Below, piece after piece: positions 33,276-35,534 of a stretch of 35,534 bases of DNA. Both the position numbers and the translations under genes were made by a program. The DNA comes from CAIKAP01 sp964574605 (GTDB lineage: Bacteria; Verrucomicrobiota; Verrucomicrobiia; Palsa-1439): contig CAZNOK010000020.1 in assembly GCA_964574605.1 (NCBI GenBank), positions 1-35,534 on the forward strand. Reading direction: 5' to 3'. Within the stretch, counting starts at the first letter, position 1; each line of letters begins with the position of its first letter. Below the pieces are notes generated by a model that saw only the letters and a list, made by a program, of their open reading frames with translations, searched no databases and was not told the origin of the DNA.

Positions 33276-34580
33276 ATGGCTACAACGTTGCTTCTTGTTT
33301 CGTTCGGGTGTTTTGTTGCCGCAAGCCAGACGTGCGCTGCAGCAGTCCACCTGCTCGCGCAAGAGCACGTCGTTGTTTGTGAGTCGCCAGACCCGGCGCG
33401 CATCTACTGTTACACGCCGGGAATTGCTCGGCTCGAAAGCGGACGGCTCGTCGCCACGATGGATCGCAGCGGCCCGGGATTGAAGAAGGGCGAACCCAAC
33501 GGCAAGGTCTTCACTTCCGATGATCACGGGAAGACGTGGACGCATCGGACGGATTTCCCGTTCCTACACGCCCGTCCGTTCGTTGCGGGCAAGTCGCTCT
33601 ACGTGCTGGGTCAGGCACGCGATCTCACGGTGATTCGCTCCGACGACGCCGGCATCACATGGACGGCGCCCGCCAAACTCACCAACGGAGAGTATTGGCA
33701 CCAGTCGGCCTGCAACGTCCACTACGCCAACGGCTGCGTCCATCTTGTCATGGAACATCGCGTGACCAACGACATCAAGAGTTGGCCGGTTGGCGAAATG
33801 GCACCGGTGTTGATGCGCGGCAAACTCGGCGCGGACCTTACCAAGCGCGAGAACTGGACGTTTGCCTCCGAACTTTCATTCCGTAACACAATCCCGAATA
33901 TCGAAAAAGACCCGGCGATTAATTTCTTTGGCGTGCCGTTCTTTCCGTCAACTTACCCGAAAGGTTCATTGCCTGCGCCACGCCGCAACAACGCGCCGAT
34001 CGGCTGGCTGGAAACCAACGTAGTGCAGTTCAAAGACCCTGACCACATTTGGTTCGACCCGAAAGGCAAGACGTTTCACCTCTGGGCGCGCGCTCACACC
34101 GGCGGCACGGGCTACGCCGCCGTTGCGAAAGTAGTCGAGCACGACGACGGCTCGATGACCACGACGCTGGAGACGGTGCCCTCCGGCAAGAAGGTGCTGT
34201 TTGTGCCGTGTCCCGGTGGTCAGATGCGGTTCCACGTTCTTTACGATGAACCGACGAAATTGTTCTGGCTCCTCAGTTCGCAAGCCACTGACTCGATGAC
34301 GCGCGCGGATCGTCTGCCCGACGAACGCTTCAATTTGCCAAACAACGAACGTCACCGGCTCCAACTCCATTTCTCCCGGAACATGATTGATTGGTGCTTC
34401 GCCGGCATCGTTGCGATGGGCAAATCGCCCAAGGAGTCGCGCCATTATGCGAGCATGGCGATTGACGGCGACGATCTCGTCGTTCTTTCGCGCAGCGGCG
34501 ACGCGCGCGCCAAGTCCGCCCACGACGGCAACCTGATCACGTTTCACCGCGTGAAAAACTTCCGTTCGCTTGTTTACTGA
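33276..34580 (+). CDS. Exported sialidase-fold (Asp-box) beta-propeller protein 2
   Basis: A 434-residue protein. The ATG at 33276, with AAGG about 6 nt before it, starts a signal peptide (MATTLLLVSFGCFVAASQTCAAA). The frame is open further upstream through REP pair E to 33045, but that extension has no signal-peptide character. Asp boxes lie at 81-88 (SDDHGKTW) and 122-129 (SDDAGITW), with TPGIARLESGRLVATMD early in the protein. The family is the same as the preceding propeller protein, with an extra ~40 residues in the middle. Classical GH33 catalytic motifs are not evident. The aldolase gene starts 7 nt after the stop. Confidence 0.8.
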   Translation: MATTLLLVSFGCFVAASQTCAAAVHLLAQEHVVVCESPDPARIYCYTPGIARLESGRLVATMDRSGPGLKKGEPNGKVFTSDDHGKTWTHRTDFPFLHARPFVAGKSLYVLGQARDLTVIRSDDAGITWTAPAKLTNGEYWHQSACNVHYANGCVHLVMEHRVTNDIKSWPVGEMAPVLMRGKLGADLTKRENWTFASELSFRNTIPNIEKDPAINFFGVPFFPSTYPKGSLPAPRRNNAPIGWLETNVVQFKDPDHIWFDPKGKTFHLWARAHTGGTGYAAVAKVVEHDDGSMTTTLETVPSGKKVLFVPCPGGQMRFHVLYDEPTKLFWLLSSQATDSMTRADRLPDERFNLPNNERHRLQLHFSRNMIDWCFAGIVAMGKSPKESRHYASMAIDGDDLVVLSRSGDARAKSAHDGNLITFHRVKNFRSLVY

Positions 34581-34587
34581 GAACCCT

Positions 34588-35505
34588 ATGAAAACTCCAC
34601 TGACTGGTATTGTTCCGCCGATGGTCACGCCCTTGCGTGGGCGTGACGAACTCGACGTGCCGGGTCTCGAACGGCTCATCGAGCATATCCTCGCCGGTGG
34701 TGTGAGCGGGTTGTTTATCCTCGGCACGACGGGGGAAGGGCCGAGCCTGAGCTACCGGTTGCGGAAAGAACTCATCGAGCGCACCTGCCGTCAGGTGAAA
34801 GGCCGCGTGCCCGTGCTCGTGGGTATCACCGACACGGCATTTCAGGAATCGCTGAACGTCGGGCGCTGGTCCGCCGACGCGGGTGCCGACTCGCTCGTGG
34901 TCGCGCCGCCGTATTACCTGCCCGAAGGCCAGCCGGAGTTGCAGGAATACCTCGACCATCTCGTGCCGGAACTGCCGCTGCCACTCTTCCTCTACAACAT
35001 GCCGGCGCTCACGAAGGTCGCCATGGAACCGGAGACCGTGCGCCGCGCGATGGACGAGCCTCGCATCATCGGTCTCAAGGACAGTTCGTGCAGCATGATT
35101 TACCTGCATCGCATCCTCGCTTTGCTGCCGCATCGGCCCGACTGGCCCGTGCTCGTCGGTCCGGAGGAGATGCTTTCCGATGCGGTGCTCGCCGGCGCGC
35201 ACGGCGGTGTGAACGGCGGCGCGAACCTTTTCCCCATGCTCTACGTGAAGCTCTTCGAGGCGGCGAAAGCCGGCGACATCACGCGTGTCCGCGAACTGCA
35301 CGCGCTCGTTATGCGCGTGAGCGAGGGGCTTTATCGCATTGGCAGACACAGTTCCGCTATCATCAAAGGCATCAAGGGCGCTCTTGCGCTCTCCGGTGTT
35401 TGCGACGACTTCATGGCCGAGCCGTTCCAGCGTTTCCGCGAACCTGAGCGCAAGCGAGTCCGTCAGGTCCTCGATGAGCTTGCTCCGCTTCTGAAAAACC
35501 TATGA
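34588..35505 (+). CDS. DapA/NanA-superfamily aldolase
   Basis: A 305-residue cytoplasmic class I aldolase or lyase with no signal peptide. It has the superfamily signature GTTGEGPS (46-53), active-site tyrosine Y136 in LYNMP and Schiff-base lysine K164 in GLKDSS. Members include dihydrodipicolinate synthase, N-acetylneuraminate lyase and 2-keto-3-deoxy-sugar-acid aldolases. Next to a catabolic locus with L-fucose/L-galactose and L-rhamnose releasing enzymes, a role in cleaving a 2-keto-3-deoxy sugar acid is more likely than lysine synthesis. N-acetylneuraminate lyase is suggested only by the sialidase-fold neighbours. The ATG at 34588 is preferred over a TTG at 34570 that overlaps the previous gene. 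Its stop overlaps the next ATG (ATGA). Confidence 0.88.
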   Translation: MKTPLTGIVPPMVTPLRGRDELDVPGLERLIEHILAGGVSGLFILGTTGEGPSLSYRLRKELIERTCRQVKGRVPVLVGITDTAFQESLNVGRWSADAGADSLVVAPPYYLPEGQPELQEYLDHLVPELPLPLFLYNMPALTKVAMEPETVRRAMDEPRIIGLKDSSCSMIYLHRILALLPHRPDWPVLVGPEEMLSDAVLAGAHGGVNGGANLFPMLYVKLFEAAKAGDITRVRELHALVMRVSEGLYRIGRHSSAIIKGIKGALALSGVCDDFMAEPFQRFREPERKRVRQVLDELAPLLKNL

Positions 35506-35534
35506 TCCGCCACGCACGTCGCTCCCTCCTTTTC
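35502..35534 (+). CDS. Start of a further gene, cut by the window end
   Basis: Eleven codons beginning with an ATG that overlaps the aldolase stop (ATGA) and reading MIRHARRSLLF. The basic residues followed by hydrophobic ones suggest the beginning of a signal peptide. Nothing more can be said. Confidence 0.6.
   Translation, partial: MIRHARRSLLF

Overview
The window looks like a chromosomal segment from a member of the Verrucomicrobiota (or a close PVC relative). Most of it is GC-rich and it reads almost entirely on the + strand. The taxonomic hints are a secreted protein with an autotransporter-associated beta-strand repeat and a C-terminal module of the type 'DGIPDWWRARYFGG...LDPTNSAS', a second protein ending in a 'DPDHDGIPN' calcium-binding-like module, Tat-exported Gfo/Idh/MocA and glycosidase proteins, and many secreted glycosidases without any SusC/SusD pair. 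The assignment is inference from family content; no rRNA or marker gene is present.

Layout: (1) 2-8792 holds three large exported proteins: the 3' part of a beta-sandwich/LamG protein, a GH27-GH13 two-enzyme fusion, and a 1110-residue clan-GH-A-like glycosidase with CBM96/DNRLRE, PATR and C-terminal modules. (2) 8969-21567 is a tightly packed run with 4-nt overlaps and gaps of 3-11 nt: Tat-exported oxidoreductase, M14 carboxypeptidase, serine beta-lactamase-like hydrolase, GH10, GH106-like, GH127-like, a second GH10, and a right-handed beta-helix protein. (3) 21567-22310 is a REP-associated tyrosine transposase (RAYT) with REP elements beside and inside it. (4) 22346-30834 holds GH95, GH106 (interrupted by an artificial 100-N scaffold gap) and a second GH95. 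(5) An AraC-type regulator on the - strand (30777-31697) is divergent from a + strand group (31769-35534) of two Asp-box beta-propeller proteins, a DapA/NanA-superfamily aldolase and the first codons of another gene.

Together the genes describe a system for dismantling a highly decorated plant heteropolysaccharide. Candidate cleavages are alpha-D-galactose (GH27), xylan-type backbone (two GH10), beta-L-arabinofuranose (GH127-like), L-fucose or L-galactose (two GH95 with different active-site residues) and L-rhamnose (GH106 and a GH106-like protein). No sulfatase is visible, which argues against sulfated algal glycans. The AraC-type protein is the only regulator in view. The aldolase may take a deoxy-keto-sugar acid made from one of the released sugars.

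The most unusual layer is a population of six REP-pair elements (about 61-75 nt, two inverted hairpins each, outer ends GTAG, GGAG or GGAA) around a single RAYT gene. Two sit in frame in the first codons of exported proteins, one sits in frame inside the transposase gene itself, two abut stop codons, and one lies in an intergenic leader.
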